Both the position numbers and the translations under genes were made by a program. A DNA stretch of 20,559 nt, taken from NCBI GenBank assembly GCA_031273075.1, contig JAISSM010000004.1, positions 1 through 20,559 on the forward strand, written 5' to 3'. The stretch's first letter is position 1. The number at the start of each line of letters is the position of its first letter. Under the pieces are notes generated by a model that saw only the letters and a program-made list of their open reading frames with translations, was not told where the DNA came from and made no database searches. The stretch is from Rickettsiales bacterium. Its GTDB lineage: Bacteria; Pseudomonadota; Alphaproteobacteria; Rs-D84. This document shows positions 1 through 6,642 of the stretch, piece after piece.

Positions 1-2
1 CC

Positions 3-419
3 ACTGTGGCCGCCGCGCCCGCAACCGCGCCTGAGTCGCGCCAACGCCCGGGGTCGCTGAGAACCCCGGCGGGCGGGATGCTGCTTTTAAGGTTCGGGGA
101 CAAGAACGCGATGGGAATAAAATCCGACGGCTGGCGCATAAGGACGAAACCGGGGGCGTTGGTGGTCGCGCCGGGGGACGGCCGCGTGGAGTTCGCCGAC
201 CGCTTCCGCCGGTATAATCATATCGTCATCATGAATCATAATAACGGATATATCTCGGTCTTGACGGGGTTGGAAACGCTGAACGTTCTTGTCGGCCAGG
301 AAGTCTTGGGGGGCGAGCCGTTGGGCCGTATGCCGCCGTCGGGCCCGGAATTGTATATGGAGTTGCATAAAGACGGCGCGCCGACCGACCCCTCCCGCAT
401 GTTCGCGGAACCAAGGTGA
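3..419 (+). CDS. EnvC-like murein hydrolase activator, C-terminal LytM (M23) domain, 5' partial
   Basis: The reading frame is open to the window edge, so the N-terminus (normally a signal peptide and coiled coil) lies outside. The visible 138 residues form a LytM/M23 domain: the APGDGRVEFAD segment, the YNHIVIMNHNNGYISVL strand pair, GQEVLGGEPLG, and a final ELYMELHKDG followed by DPSRMF. The metal-binding HxH of active M23 peptidases is replaced by Y-M-E near the end, as in EnvC, so it is likely a non-catalytic, periplasmic activator of amidases that split the septum. An envC-like gene upstream of an S41 protease is a familiar alphaproteobacterial order; here a toxin-antitoxin pair and a tRNA lie between them. 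Family call good; the degenerate active site is read by eye. Confidence 0.8.
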   Translation, partial: TVAAAPATAPESRQRPGSLRTPAGGMLLLRFGDKNAMGIKSDGWRIRTKPGALVVAPGDGRVEFADRFRRYNHIVIMNHNNGYISVLTGLETLNVLVGQEVLGGEPLGRMPPSGPELYMELHKDGAPTDPSRMFAEPR

Positions 420-431
420 TATGGATTCCAC

Positions 432-460
432 TTGACTTTTCTTGTAAATGTGGCTACAAT
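432..460 (+). promoter_or_regulatory. Predicted sigma-70 promoter of brnTA
   Basis: TTGACT (432-437) and TACAAT (455-460) are separated by 17 bp, one mismatch from consensus in each box. The expected transcription start is about 466-467, which is the A of the brnT ATG, so the transcript should be leaderless. BrnA-family antitoxins repress their own promoter, so the operator probably overlaps this site (family knowledge, not shown by sequence). Confidence 0.75.
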
Positions 461-466
461 AACAAT

Positions 467-760
467 ATGGAAGACAAGATAGTATACGAATGGGACGAAG
501 CAAAGCGTCAAAAACTGATTGCGGAGCGCGGGCTGGATATTGCCGTCTTCGGGCCGGATGTCGTTGAGGCCGCGGACGGCTGGGTCGAACCTGATGAGCG
601 TAAAAATTACGGCGAGGCGCGCGCAAAAGCCTATGCCGTGGTCGACGATCTGCGTCTTTGCGTGTGTTATACGGTTCGGGATGAAAATATTCGGCTTATC
701 ACGATTTACAAGGTAAAAGAAAAAATATGGAGGAAGCATTATGAAAACAAAAATAATTAG
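467..760 (+). CDS. brnT: BrnT family type II toxin
   Basis: A 97-residue protein of the BrnT (DUF497) family, RelE-fold ribonucleases that cut mRNA and are neutralised by BrnA. Family marks are the N-terminal YEWDEAKRQKLIAERGL, which matches the FEWDxxKxxxNxxKHGv signature, and the C-terminal strand IRLITIYKVKEKIWRKHY. The frame is open further upstream, but the ATG at 467 gives the canonical N-terminus and lies 6 nt after a strong -10 box. No Shine-Dalgarno precedes it, so leaderless translation is likely. It overlaps the downstream brnA start by 20 bp, typical of coupled toxin-antitoxin pairs. Confidence 0.85.
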   Translation: MEDKIVYEWDEAKRQKLIAERGLDIAVFGPDVVEAADGWVEPDERKNYGEARAKAYAVVDDLRLCVCYTVRDENIRLITIYKVKEKIWRKHYENKNN

Positions 761-1064
761 TATGACGGCGGCCGAGATACGCGCGGCATACGGAAAAGAT
801 CATGATAAAATTATGGCCATGGCCAGGGCCGCGCCGGAGTATGACGGCGATCCGAATCCCGGCGGTCGTTCGATCGGGCGCGGGTTCGCGGCGTTCAAGG
901 AACATATAAATCGCAACGGCCGGCCGAAAGCGGACGATCCGAAACGGATGGTGAATATACGATTGCCCGAATCTATTTTGACGCGGCTTCGTTCGACGGG
1001 CCGCGGCTGGCAAACCCGCCTTGGCGACTATCTGGCGATAGGGGTGAAAAAAGGCGCGTTTTGA
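741..1064 (+). CDS. brnA: BrnA family antitoxin (DUF4415)
   Basis: A 107-residue antitoxin. The C-terminal half has the BrnA/DUF4415 signature: RNGRPKADDPKRMVNIRLP, the start of a ribbon-helix-helix DNA-binding domain, followed by GRGWQTRLGDYLAIG. The N-terminal half (MTAAEIRAAYGKDHDKI) is the expected toxin-binding region. A Shine-Dalgarno GGAGGA (729-734) lies 6 nt before the ATG, inside the end of brnT. It should bind BrnT and repress the shared promoter. The stop codon is only 5 nt from the tRNA-Leu gene, so the tRNA may be co-transcribed and processed from the same RNA (inference). Confidence 0.85.
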   Translation: MKTKIISMTAAEIRAAYGKDHDKIMAMARAAPEYDGDPNPGGRSIGRGFAAFKEHINRNGRPKADDPKRMVNIRLPESILTRLRSTGRGWQTRLGDYLAIGVKKGAF

Positions 1065-1069
1065 TAAAT

Positions 1070-1154
1070 GGGGATATGGCGGAACTGGCAGACGCGCTGG
1101 ATTTAGGTTCCAGTGGAGAAATCCTTCAGAGTTCGACTCTCTGTATCCCCACCA
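1070..1154 (+). tRNA. tRNA-Leu, anticodon UAG
   Basis: An 85-nt class II tRNA with encoded CCA. The 7-bp acceptor stem pairs GGGGATA (1070-1076) with TATCCCC (1144-1150), then discriminator A and CCA. The anticodon stem pairs CTGGA with TCCAG around loop TTTAGGT (anticodon TAG). There is a long variable arm (GGAG/CTTC region) and a T arm pairing AGAG with CTCT around TTCGACT. It reads CUA and probably other CUN codons. A heptad repeat begins 3 nt after the CCA. Confidence 0.95.
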
Positions 1155-1157
1155 CCA

Positions 1158-1258
1158 AATTAGCAATTAGCAGATAGCAGGTAGCAAATAATGATAATTA
1201 CGCGCGGGCTTTGCCCGCGCGACAATAATTGCTAATTGATACCTGCTAATTGCTAATT
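1158..1258. repeat. C-family heptad-arm palindromic element (complete copy)
   Basis: A 101-bp inverted element. The left arm begins with two exact AATTAGC heptads, then AGATAGC and AGGTAGC. The right arm (1243-1258) is the exact reverse complement of the first 16 bp (1158-1173). In the centre is a perfect 9-bp GC hairpin, CGCGCGGGC / GCCCGCGCG (1201-1209 / 1213-1221), with loop TTT. It follows tRNA-Leu and precedes the ctpA promoter. A 20-bp piece of the same arm recurs at 10619-10638. Confidence 0.85.
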
Positions 1259-1268
1259 AATTTGCCCT

Positions 1269-1297
1269 TTGCGTTTTCAACTTTTATTTGCTAGAAT
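1269..1297 (+). promoter_or_regulatory. Possible promoter of ctpA
   Basis: TTGCGT (1269-1274) and TAGAAT (1292-1297) are separated by 17 bp. The -35 box is weak (TTG matches only) and the -10 box is good. The predicted start is near 1304, giving a short leader that carries the AAGGA ribosome site at 1310-1314. Confidence 0.5.
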
Positions 1298-1322
1298 CGC
1301 CCGGCAAACAAGGACTGGGAAA

Positions 1323-2654
1323 ATGAATAAAATACTGTTACTGTTGATTGTTAATTGCCTGCCACCCATAGCCTTGGCGACGGGTGGTTCATTGTTAATT
1401 GCGCCGTCGGCGTTCGCCGCCGCGAAGCCGGAGCCCGTCAAACATCTGACCGACGAGGAGATTTACCGCGAGCTTAAAAAATTCGCCGTGATTTTCGAAC
1501 AGGCCCGCGCCAATTACGTGGAGGAGATCGACGAAAGAAAAGCGCTTGAAGCCGCCATGAACGGCATGCTTGAATCCCTTGACCCGCATTCGTCTTACCT
1601 TAACAAGGACGAAATGAAGGATTTCAACGACAAGGCGCACGGGTCGTTCGGCGGGATCGGCATACAAATCACGGCCGACAAAGGCGTGATCCGCATCATT
1701 TCGCCGATCGACGACACGCCCGCGGACCGCGCGGGACTGAAAGCCGGCGACTATATCACCCACATCGACGACGAACAGGTCGGCGGCCTGACCCTGAACC
1801 AGGCGGTCAAAAAAATGAAGGGCCGGCCCGGCACCTCCGTCCGCCTTACCGTCATTCAATCCGGCAAAGAGCCGAAAACAATCAATCTTAAGCGCGCGGT
1901 GATCAACGTCAAGTCGGTCCGGTTTTCCGAAAAGGGCGAAAAGAAAGACATCGGCTATATAAGGATCTCCGACTTCGGCGCGACCACGGCCAAAGAGATG
2001 AAAGACGCGATAAAATCGTTGGAAAGGAAAAAAGTTTCGGGCTATGTTCTGGACCTTCGCAACAATCCCGGGGGATATTTGGCGGCGGCGATAAACGTCG
2101 CGGACGCGTTCCTTGACGGCGGCGAAATAGTGTCCACCCGCGGCCGCAAAAAAGAGGACATAGACCGCACCATGGCGACGAAGGGCGACCTTATAGGCGG
2201 CAAGCCGATAGTGGTCCTTATCAATCATGGAAGCGCCTCGGCGTCCGAAATCGTCGCAGGCGCGCTTCAGGACAACAAGCGCGGCATAGTGATGGGAAGC
2301 CAGAGTTTCGGCAAGGGAAGCGTGCAACAGCAAAAGCAATTGGGCGACGGAACCGCGATACACCTTACCATAGCGCGCTATTACACGCCGTCCGGAAAAT
2401 CCATTCAGGCGGAGGGCATCGCGCCGGACGTGGAGGTTCTTCAGTCCGAAGTAAAGGTCCTTGAAAAGAAACGGGATATATTCTCGGAGCGCACGCTTGC
2501 GAACGCGCTTAAAAACGACGGCGCGGACGACGACAAAAAAGACGACGACAAACCGCTGTCGGACGAAGAGAAGGACGCGAAGGATTACCAGCTTAACCGC
2601 GCGCTGGACATGATCCGGGCCATGGCCAAACTTGCCCCCGCCCCGGAAAAGTAA
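1323..2654 (+). CDS. ctpA: S41 family C-terminal processing peptidase (CtpA-like), exported
   Basis: A 443-residue serine protease of the CtpA/Prc family, expected to trim periplasmic or envelope proteins. Order: signal peptide 1-31 ending APSAFA; tail-specific protease N-domain (EIYRELKKFAVIFEQARANYVEE); PDZ domain with GIGIQIT and AGLKAGDYITHID; S41 catalytic core. The catalytic pair is Ser306 in GSASASEIVAGALQD and Lys331 in SFGKGSVQQ, with the 25-residue spacing of E. coli Prc. The C-terminal tail is acidic (DGADDDKKDDDK). ATG 1323 is preferred over the in-frame TTG at 1269 because it has AAGGA 8 nt upstream and gives a proper signal peptide. The signal region is built on degenerate ACTGTTG-type heptads, and ATTGTTAATTGC occurs twice, 44 bp apart. 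Confidence 0.92.
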   Translation: MNKILLLLIVNCLPPIALATGGSLLIAPSAFAAAKPEPVKHLTDEEIYRELKKFAVIFEQARANYVEEIDERKALEAAMNGMLESLDPHSSYLNKDEMKDFNDKAHGSFGGIGIQITADKGVIRIISPIDDTPADRAGLKAGDYITHIDDEQVGGLTLNQAVKKMKGRPGTSVRLTVIQSGKEPKTINLKRAVINVKSVRFSEKGEKKDIGYIRISDFGATTAKEMKDAIKSLERKKVSGYVLDLRNNPGGYLAAAINVADAFLDGGEIVSTRGRKKEDIDRTMATKGDLIGGKPIVVLINHGSASASEIVAGALQDNKRGIVMGSQSFGKGSVQQQKQLGDGTAIHLTIARYYTPSGKSIQAEGIAPDVEVLQSEVKVLEKKRDIFSERTLANALKNDGADDDKKDDDKPLSDEEKDAKDYQLNRALDMIRAMAKLAPAPEK

Positions 2655-2740
2655 TATGTGATACGGGATTCACGAATCCCGAAGTCTCGGCCGCGAAGCG
2701 GACGGACGAATCCCGAATCCCGAATCGCGAATCCCGAATA
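2655..2740. repeat. B-family heptad element (GAATCCC type) after ctpA
   Basis: It begins at the base after the ctpA stop. Parts: GTGATAC, a short inverted pair CGGGATTC / GAATCCCG (2664-2681), a 34-bp module (2674-2707) containing the small hairpin CCGC-gaa-GCGG, then tandem GAATCCC/GAATCGC heptads to 2740. The same module and heptads recur inside nifJ (7735-7806) and upstream of lptC (11971-12030). The next gene's TTGACA -35 box starts at 2741, right at the element boundary. Confidence 0.85.
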
Positions 2741-2768
2741 TTGACATACCTGGATAATTGTCTATAAT
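2741..2768 (+). promoter_or_regulatory. Consensus sigma-70 promoter of the LRR gene
   Basis: TTGACA (2741-2746) and TATAAT (2763-2768) are both perfect, with a 16-bp spacer. The predicted start (about 2775-2777) coincides with the ATG at 2777, so the mRNA should be leaderless. CTATAATCCGT around the -10 is shared with the promoter at 17846-17875. Confidence 0.85.
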
Positions 2769-2776
2769 CCGTGTCA

Positions 2777-4702
2777 ATGAAATCGGTATACGAACAAATC
2801 AAAAAACAAAACGGCCAGACGTTTGCGCGCGCTTTGCGCGACGCCGGATTGTTGGATTTGGACGATATCGTCGCCGTCGTAAAATACGCGGGCGCGAACG
2901 CGGAACCGATTTTGCCTTATCTTTGGTCGCTGCGCAAAACAGAACTGGAAGAGGCCCCGAAGCCGTGGGGCGATCCTTTTGAAATGCTGGGCGCCGCCGG
3001 ATACGACGCCGAACTGGCCGGTACGTTCGAAAAGCAAAACAAGATAGAAAAATATTTCCGTAAGGGCGAGGAGCTTTGTTTTTTCAGGGATGCGGAACAC
3101 CATAAGAAACACCATATGATTACCGCCGTGAAAAAAGGCGCGGACAAGATCCGCCGCGAAGACTTTGCGGATCCGAACCGCGACGACGAATACAGCAGAT
3201 CGGTCATAACGATCAACATCTTGAAAACCGGCGGGCTGATTTTGATATCCAGCCGCTATAATCATTCGGTCGAAAGTCCGGACAATAATTTCAACGGCAA
3301 TCCGGACAATATCGTTCCCGGCCTGTCGGGGTCGCTTAAAAAGCATTTCAACGTGGATTTCCAAATATCGAAAGTTGATCTGCCCCGCGGATATATTCTT
3401 GCGGGCGGCCGGATCGTCAGATACGACATGGAGAGATCGGGCGTGTTCTTCGGCAATGGTTTTTATGTGAAGGATGGCGTCGTTTGCGAAATAAACAAAT
3501 TCGAGGAAGTCATGGTCGAATGTAAGATTATAAATATGAGAACGCGCGGCGTTTTTGATCCGTCCGGCGGGGATCCGGAATTTGAAAGGATCCTGAACGA
3601 GGAAATATCCGGCGGAAAAATGTCGGTCGAATACGTCGCGCCCGGCGTAAAACGCCTGTCGATGCAAAGCGGCGGATATATCGACATAACGGGGTCCCTG
3701 GCCGTGTCCATGCACCTTCCGAACGCCCGCGAGATCGGCGACATATACACATGCACCAGCAGAAAGGATTTCTTGGGGGATAATACGGGCCTGAGGATGA
3801 TTTCTTTGCCGAACGTAAGGACCATAGGGGACGGTTTTCTAAACCGGAACCGCGACCTGGAATATATATACGCGCCGAAACTTGAAGCCGTCCTGAACGA
3901 TTTTTTATATTCGAATGAAAAAATGGAGAGCATATCCCTGCCGAGGCTTAGGTCCGCGTGGCGCGGTTTTCTATACGGTAATACGGGGTTGAAAAAGGTC
4001 GACCTTCCGGCCCTGGAAGGACTCGACGATGATTTTCTTCACGACAATCTGCACTTGACGGAATTATCCCTGCCCAATCTCGATAATGCGGGTAGTAATT
4101 TTCTATACAATAACGTCGTTCTGTCGAAGGCCCGGTTGCCGAAACTTAAGTCCGTCGGATACGAATTCTTGTACGCGAACGACGGCCTTGCGGAACTCTC
4201 GCTTCCGAACCTAAGGAGGATCGGCGGCTATTGTCCCAGTAGTGGCAAGGATAGTTTTATGACGAACAACCGGCGGCTGAAAAAAATATCATTGCCTAAA
4301 TTGGAGGAAATATACGGCGACTTTTTGCCGAATAATAAGGCGTTGAAAAAAATCTTTCTCCCGCGCGTCATGCATATACATGCCGATTTTATGCCGAATA
4401 ACCGACGTCTGAAAAAAATATCGTTGCCGGGCGTAAGAGTAATGACCTGCGCCTTTTTGCAAAATCATCCGGCGTTGAAGGAAATCTCTATCCCGGACAT
4501 CAGGTTTTTCGGCGGCTCCTTTTTGGTAAAGAATGAAGCGGTGGAATTACACATGTCGAAAACGGTGTCCAATCTCAATTGGACGCAGCCGTTGTCTTTG
4601 CAGACGGCGGACTCAATACTCCGGTGGTGCCGGGATGCCGCCGGTATTCGCAACGGAGTCAAGGCGTTGTTGAATCGGGAACCGGTCGTCGCGCAAAGGT
4701 GA
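2777..4702 (+). CDS. Leucine-rich repeat protein of unknown role, apparently cytoplasmic
   Basis: A 641-residue protein. Residues 1 to about 310 form a region I do not recognise, with no signal peptide and no membrane segment. Residues from about 314 to 585 hold roughly twelve leucine-rich repeats of 22 residues, consensus LPxLxxIxxxFL then xxNxxLxxIS; one repeat (GGYCPSSGKDSFMTNN) has an insertion. The repeats recall BspA/Treponema-type LRRs. The tail after the repeats contains LRWCRDAAGIRNGVKALLNRE. The ATG at 2777 is preferred over the GTG at 2771 because the GTG lies before the predicted transcription start. The perfect promoter suggests strong expression. LRRs usually bind proteins; the ligand is unknown. 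Confidence 0.75.
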   Translation: MKSVYEQIKKQNGQTFARALRDAGLLDLDDIVAVVKYAGANAEPILPYLWSLRKTELEEAPKPWGDPFEMLGAAGYDAELAGTFEKQNKIEKYFRKGEELCFFRDAEHHKKHHMITAVKKGADKIRREDFADPNRDDEYSRSVITINILKTGGLILISSRYNHSVESPDNNFNGNPDNIVPGLSGSLKKHFNVDFQISKVDLPRGYILAGGRIVRYDMERSGVFFGNGFYVKDGVVCEINKFEEVMVECKIINMRTRGVFDPSGGDPEFERILNEEISGGKMSVEYVAPGVKRLSMQSGGYIDITGSLAVSMHLPNAREIGDIYTCTSRKDFLGDNTGLRMISLPNVRTIGDGFLNRNRDLEYIYAPKLEAVLNDFLYSNEKMESISLPRLRSAWRGFLYGNTGLKKVDLPALEGLDDDFLHDNLHLTELSLPNLDNAGSNFLYNNVVLSKARLPKLKSVGYEFLYANDGLAELSLPNLRRIGGYCPSSGKDSFMTNNRRLKKISLPKLEEIYGDFLPNNKALKKIFLPRVMHIHADFMPNNRRLKKISLPGVRVMTCAFLQNHPALKEISIPDIRFFGGSFLVKNEAVELHMSKTVSNLNWTQPLSLQTADSILRWCRDAAGIRNGVKALLNREPVVAQR

Positions 4703-4720
4703 CCGCGGCCGTTTTGTCAT

Positions 4721-4749
4721 TTGCATTTTAGCCTTCTAAATGGTATCTT
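4721..4749 (+). promoter_or_regulatory. Predicted promoter of the split PFOR operon
   Basis: TTGCAT (4721-4726) and TATCTT (4744-4749) are separated by 17 bp. The predicted start is near 4756, 3 nt before the ATG at 4759. No Shine-Dalgarno precedes that ATG, so an essentially leaderless transcript is expected. Confidence 0.55.
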
Positions 4750-4758
4750 TACCCCACT

Positions 4759-5814
4759 ATGAAAGACAAAACCGAACATATCATGGCGGACGGGAATTGG
4801 GCGGCGGCGGACGTCGCGTACCGGCTGTCAGAATTCATGGCGATATACCCGATTACGCCGTCGAGCGCGATGGGGGAATTGGCCGACGAGTGGAGTTTTC
4901 AGCACAAGAAAAACGTTTGGGGCCAAATCCCGGGCGTCGTGGAAATGCAGTCGGAAGGCGGCGCGGCGGGGGCGCTTCACGGCGCGCTTCAAATGGGATC
5001 GATGTGTTCCACGTTCACGGCGTCGCAGGGCCTGCTGTTGATGATTCCGAACATGTACAAGATCGCCGGGGAGCAGACGCCGTTCGTGATGCATGTGGCG
5101 GCAAGATCGCTTGCGACGCACGCGCTTTCGATATTCGGCGACCATTCGGATGTTATGTCGGTTCGGTCGACGGGCTTTGCGATGCTCTCAAGCGCGTCGG
5201 TGCAACAGGCGCACGACATGGCGGCGATCGCGCACGCGGCGACATTGAGATCGCGCGTTCCGTTTTTGCATTTCTTCGACGGATTCAGAACAAGTCATGA
5301 AGAGTCGCGCCTTGAAAGATTGCCCGACGAAATTTTGCGCGAACTTGTGCCGATGGATTTGGTAATGGATGTCCGCGCGCGCGGAATGTCGCCGTCGCGG
5401 CCGACCATAAGGGGAACCGCGCAGAATCCGGACGTGTATTTTCAAGGGCGCGAGGCGGCGAATCCATTATACGATGCATTGCCCGCAATCGTTGAAGACG
5501 TGATGGATAAGTTCTATAAATTGACCGGGCGGAAATATGGACTGGTGGATTACACGGGCGATCCGAACGCGGAAAATATCATGGTCGCGATGGGCTCGGC
5601 GACCGAAACCATAACGGAAACTTTGGCGCACCTGCCGAAAAAAACGGGATTGGCGGCGGTGCATTTGTTCAATCCGTTCCCGACGAAACGATTTCTGGCG
5701 GCATTGCCGAAAACGACGAAAACGGTCGCAGTGCTGGATAGGACAAAGGAACCGGGCGCAATTGGCGAACCCTTATACCAGTCCGTCGCCACGGCTTTGA
5801 AACAAGGAGAATGA
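4759..5814 (+). CDS. Pyruvate:ferredoxin oxidoreductase, domains I-II (alpha part of split NifJ)
   Basis: A 351-residue protein equal to the first two domains of NifJ/PFOR, which oxidises pyruvate with CoA to acetyl-CoA and CO2 and reduces ferredoxin or flavodoxin. Domain I shows the pyrimidine-binding motif YPITPSSAMGE, EGGAAGALHGA, GDHSDVMSVRSTGF, DGFRTSHE and RGTAQNPDVYFQGREAANP. Domain II shows MVAMGSATETITETL and ends LDRTKEPGAIGEPLYQSV. In ordinary NifJ (about 1170 residues) this continues straight into GRYGLGSKEF; here a stop codon follows and that sequence opens the gene at 6643. The break therefore falls exactly on the domain II/III boundary, the alpha/gamma boundary of four-subunit enzymes. 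The first gene of a probable operon; the next start is 1 nt after its stop. Confidence 0.9.
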   Translation: MKDKTEHIMADGNWAAADVAYRLSEFMAIYPITPSSAMGELADEWSFQHKKNVWGQIPGVVEMQSEGGAAGALHGALQMGSMCSTFTASQGLLLMIPNMYKIAGEQTPFVMHVAARSLATHALSIFGDHSDVMSVRSTGFAMLSSASVQQAHDMAAIAHAATLRSRVPFLHFFDGFRTSHEESRLERLPDEILRELVPMDLVMDVRARGMSPSRPTIRGTAQNPDVYFQGREAANPLYDALPAIVEDVMDKFYKLTGRKYGLVDYTGDPNAENIMVAMGSATETITETLAHLPKKTGLAAVHLFNPFPTKRFLAALPKTTKTVAVLDRTKEPGAIGEPLYQSVATALKQGE

Positions 5815-5815
5815 A

Positions 5816-6430
5816 ATGTCGGTCCTTATAAATTTTAAGATATGTTCGAACGATTGGCCGTGCAATGTCCCGCCGGTCTGTCCGACCGGGGCGGTCTGGT
5901 GGGACAAGGCGGACAAGACGCTTAAAGTGGATAATTCCAAATGCATCAGTTGCGGGGCCTGCATGCGCGTTTGCCCGATCATGGCGATAAAAGTTGCGAA
6001 AACGCAGCGGGAATACGAAAAGATACGGGCGGAATATGACGCGGACCCGCGCCGCGCGGAAGATTTGAAAATCGACAGATACGGGGCGGGCGCGTTTGAT
6101 ACGCCGACGCTCAGGCCCGAACAGGCGAAGGATTTTATCGCGGAACATACCTCGGGCGTCGTGTGCTTGGAATTGCAGCCTGCGTATGAAGAATTGGTGT
6201 GCCAGCTTATGGCGATTCCGATAAAAGAATTATTCGATTTGGAAAAGGTCGCGTATAGGGCGGTCGCGGACGGGAAGGAAATCGCCGGCGAATACGGCGT
6301 GTCCGCGTTGCCCGCGCTGGTATTTTTCAAGAACGGAAAGCAAATCGGCAAAATAGACGGGTATTTTGAGAACAGCGCCGCCGAACGCGCCCTGCTTGAA
6401 AAGCAAATCGCAGGGATATTGGGGAAATAA
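5816..6430 (+). CDS. Ferredoxin domain fused to a thioredoxin-like domain, between the PFOR halves
   Basis: A 204-residue protein. Residues 1-60 form a ferredoxin-like domain with seven cysteines: C10, C16 and C22-Pro, spaced x5 and x5, then a regular C43-x2-C46-x2-C49-x3-C53-Pro motif. The second motif fits a 4Fe-4S cluster; the first is not a standard CxxCxxC. Residues of about 115-204 look like a thioredoxin fold (GVSALPALVFFKNGKQIGKIDGY, with the cis-Pro region). The CxxC active site is absent: the corresponding stretch has only isolated cysteines (VVCLELQ, ELVCQL). AAGGAG (5804-5809) lies 6 nt before the ATG. Position inside the split PFOR suggests an electron acceptor or assembly partner of that enzyme (inference). 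Confidence 0.7.
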   Translation: MSVLINFKICSNDWPCNVPPVCPTGAVWWDKADKTLKVDNSKCISCGACMRVCPIMAIKVAKTQREYEKIRAEYDADPRRAEDLKIDRYGAGAFDTPTLRPEQAKDFIAEHTSGVVCLELQPAYEELVCQLMAIPIKELFDLEKVAYRAVADGKEIAGEYGVSALPALVFFKNGKQIGKIDGYFENSAAERALLEKQIAGILGK

Positions 6431-6435
6431 AAACG

Positions 6436-6615
6436 GCGGAAACCGCGACTGTTGCAAAAAATGCAACAGTTCAACTGTTCGGAAATTCCGAACAATTGCC
6501 CGGAAAGGCAACTTGTTCCAAAATGGAACAAGTTCAACATAACAAGACGGCAGTATATTCCAAAATGGAATATACTGTCGGCGATGGAAAAGTTGTAAAG
6601 GATTTCTTTACAACT
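6436..6615. repeat. Row of consecutive short hairpins between the Fd-Trx gene and the PFOR second half
   Basis: Successive inverted repeats fill this 212-bp gap: 6436-6446 (4 bp, loop AAA), 6448-6470 (9 bp, loop 5), 6476-6494 (7 bp, loop 5, extendable with one mismatch to 6472-6498), 6496-6511 (5 bp), 6510-6534 (11 bp perfect, loop AAA), 6551-6577 (12 bp perfect, loop AAA) and 6591-6615 (10 bp perfect, loop 5). Two share the apex TTCCA-aaa-TGGAA but have different outer stems. None has a clear U-run, so simple termination does not explain them. They could tune the ratio of the two PFOR cistrons. Confidence 0.85.
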
Positions 6616-6642
6616 GCGGCGGATTGAACAAAAGAGGATAGG

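Noticed and set aside
1347..1402. 44-bp insertion with direct repeats in the ctpA signal peptide
   Set aside because: The spacing is not a multiple of three, so a simple in-frame insertion does not explain it; left as a minor observation.
1395..2363. Long open frame on the minus strand of ctpA, and similar frames opposite dnaB and the exported-protein gene
   Set aside because: They are shadows of high-GC coding genes; no start signals or recognisable protein features.
2771..2779. GTG at 2771 as start of the LRR gene
   Set aside because: It lies upstream of the predicted transcription start and has no ribosome site; ATG 2777 fits better.
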